Part shown: piece by piece, positions 4,820 through 5,297 of the stretch | Layout: each line of letters opens with the position of its first letter | Position numbering within the stretch: the first letter of the stretch is position 1 | Source of the DNA: Deltaproteobacteria bacterium | GTDB taxonomy: Bacteria; Myxococcota_A; UBA9160; SZUA-336 | Assembly (NCBI GenBank): GCA_030665705.1 | Contig: DAOUZG010000155.1 | Span: forward strand, 1 to 5,297 | DNA: 5,297 nt | Direction: 5' to 3' | Program-made: the position numbers and the translations under genes | Notes under the pieces: generated by a model | Told to the model about the DNA's origin: nothing | Databases searched by the model: none | What the model saw: the letters and a program-made list of their open reading frames with translations, nothing else

Positions 4820-5297
4820 AACAACCCCAGCGGCGTCCTTCCGTGCTGCGGCTTCTCACGGGGCTCGTAGGAGCCGCCGGGCTGGTGGCTTGCGTGACGA
4901 CCTCCGAGTTCCGTGCGCTCCAGCGCGAGGTGGAGGAGTTGGAGGGTTCTCGGGGGGCGGCGGGGAGCCCGCCTGTGGGCGGAGAGGCGCGCCTGGCTGA
5001 ACTCGGGGCACAGGTCGACGCGCTCGAGCGAGAGGTGGCGCGGCTCCGCGGCGCGGTCGAGGAGGCGCGACACGAGGCCGAAGAGGCACGGCGGGTGGCG
5101 GAGGCGGCCCGTCGGTCCGGCGCACAGGGGGGTGAAGAGCCGCTCCCGATGGATCCACCGAGCGCAGGCGCCGACCTCGATCCCGTCGTGACGAGCCTTT
5201 CCCAGGAAGTGCGCGATTATGAGGAGGGGTTCGGGCTTTACCGGGCCGGTCGCTTCCGTGACGCCATTGACCAGTTTCGGACGTTTCTCCAGAATTA
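4816..5297 (+). CDS. cpoB: Tol-Pal system protein YbgF/CpoB (N-terminal 160 residues, truncated by window edge)
   Basis: In E. coli, CpoB coordinates the Tol machine with peptidoglycan synthesis at the septum. The frame stays open to the right edge; 160 codons plus two bases are present. Residues 1-26 form a lipoprotein signal: MKQPQRR, a hydrophobic core, and lipobox LVA/Cys26, so the protein is predicted to be lipid-anchored, unlike the soluble E. coli protein. A coiled coil with heptad-like Leu/Val and many Glu and Arg spans about 31-43 and 57-100. A Gly/Pro linker follows. The first TPR helix pair begins near Tyr135 (YEEGFGLYRAGRFRDAIDQF), the usual opening of the YbgF TPR domain; the remaining repeats are outside the window. 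The GTG start overlaps the pal stop (GTGA). No ribosome site is visible, so coupled re-initiation is likely. A GTG at 4843 would also keep the signal and cannot be excluded. Confidence 0.88.
   Translation, partial: MKQPQRRPSVLRLLTGLVGAAGLVACVTTSEFRALQREVEELEGSRGAAGSPPVGGEARLAELGAQVDALEREVARLRGAVEEARHEAEEARRVAEAARRSGAQGGEEPLPMDPPSAGADLDPVVTSLSQEVRDYEEGFGLYRAGRFRDAIDQFRTFLQN

Noticed and set aside
1..5297. Novel defence, mobile or biosynthetic system
   Set aside because: All substantial coding sequence is accounted for by pepA and the Tol-Pal genes. There are no transposase, integrase, toxin-antitoxin or CRISPR signals on either strand.

Overview
This window is a high-GC stretch (about two thirds G+C by eye) from a Gram-negative, outer-membrane-bearing bacterium. 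It holds an almost complete Tol-Pal operon on the + strand and, divergent from it, the front part of a leucyl aminopeptidase gene. Everything points to a chromosomal housekeeping locus: no mobile element, CRISPR array, tRNA or rRNA is visible. The taxon cannot be fixed from sequence alone. High GC, GTG starts, a short Pro/Lys-rich TolA, a GHCDERG-type Pal and a lipoprotein form of CpoB/YbgF would fit a deltaproteobacterial-type lineage (Myxococcota, Desulfobacterota or an uncultured relative). This placement is inference.

Layout: positions 1-875 (- strand) encode the first 291 residues of an M17 leucyl aminopeptidase (PepA), which runs off the left edge just after its first metal-binding motifs. 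Positions 876-1107 are the divergent regulatory region, with a plausible sigma70-type promoter for the tol operon and a purine/pyrimidine-rich leader. Then come tolQ (1108-1767), tolR (1774-2169), tolA (2166-2891), tolB (2891-4189), a 126-base spacer with repeats and a possible second promoter, pal (4316-4819) and cpoB/ybgF (4816 to the right edge, truncated).

How the genes work together: TolQ and TolR form the proton-motive-force-driven stator in the inner membrane and energise TolA, which reaches across the periplasm. TolB (periplasmic beta-propeller) and Pal (outer-membrane lipoprotein that binds peptidoglycan) are the outer partners. CpoB links the machine to peptidoglycan synthesis during division. 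The system supports outer-membrane constriction and integrity. The genes are tightly packed: tolR/tolA and pal/cpoB each overlap through GTGA, and tolA/tolB through TGATG, so translational coupling is likely. pal has its own strong ribosome binding site after the only sizeable gap.

I found no undescribed system. The points worth a second look are local: a low-GC codon patch inside tolB, an exact 11-bp tandem duplication over the tolB stop, a dyad in the tolB-pal spacer, an in-frame amber stop between tolQ and tolR, and a predicted lipoprotein anchor on CpoB.
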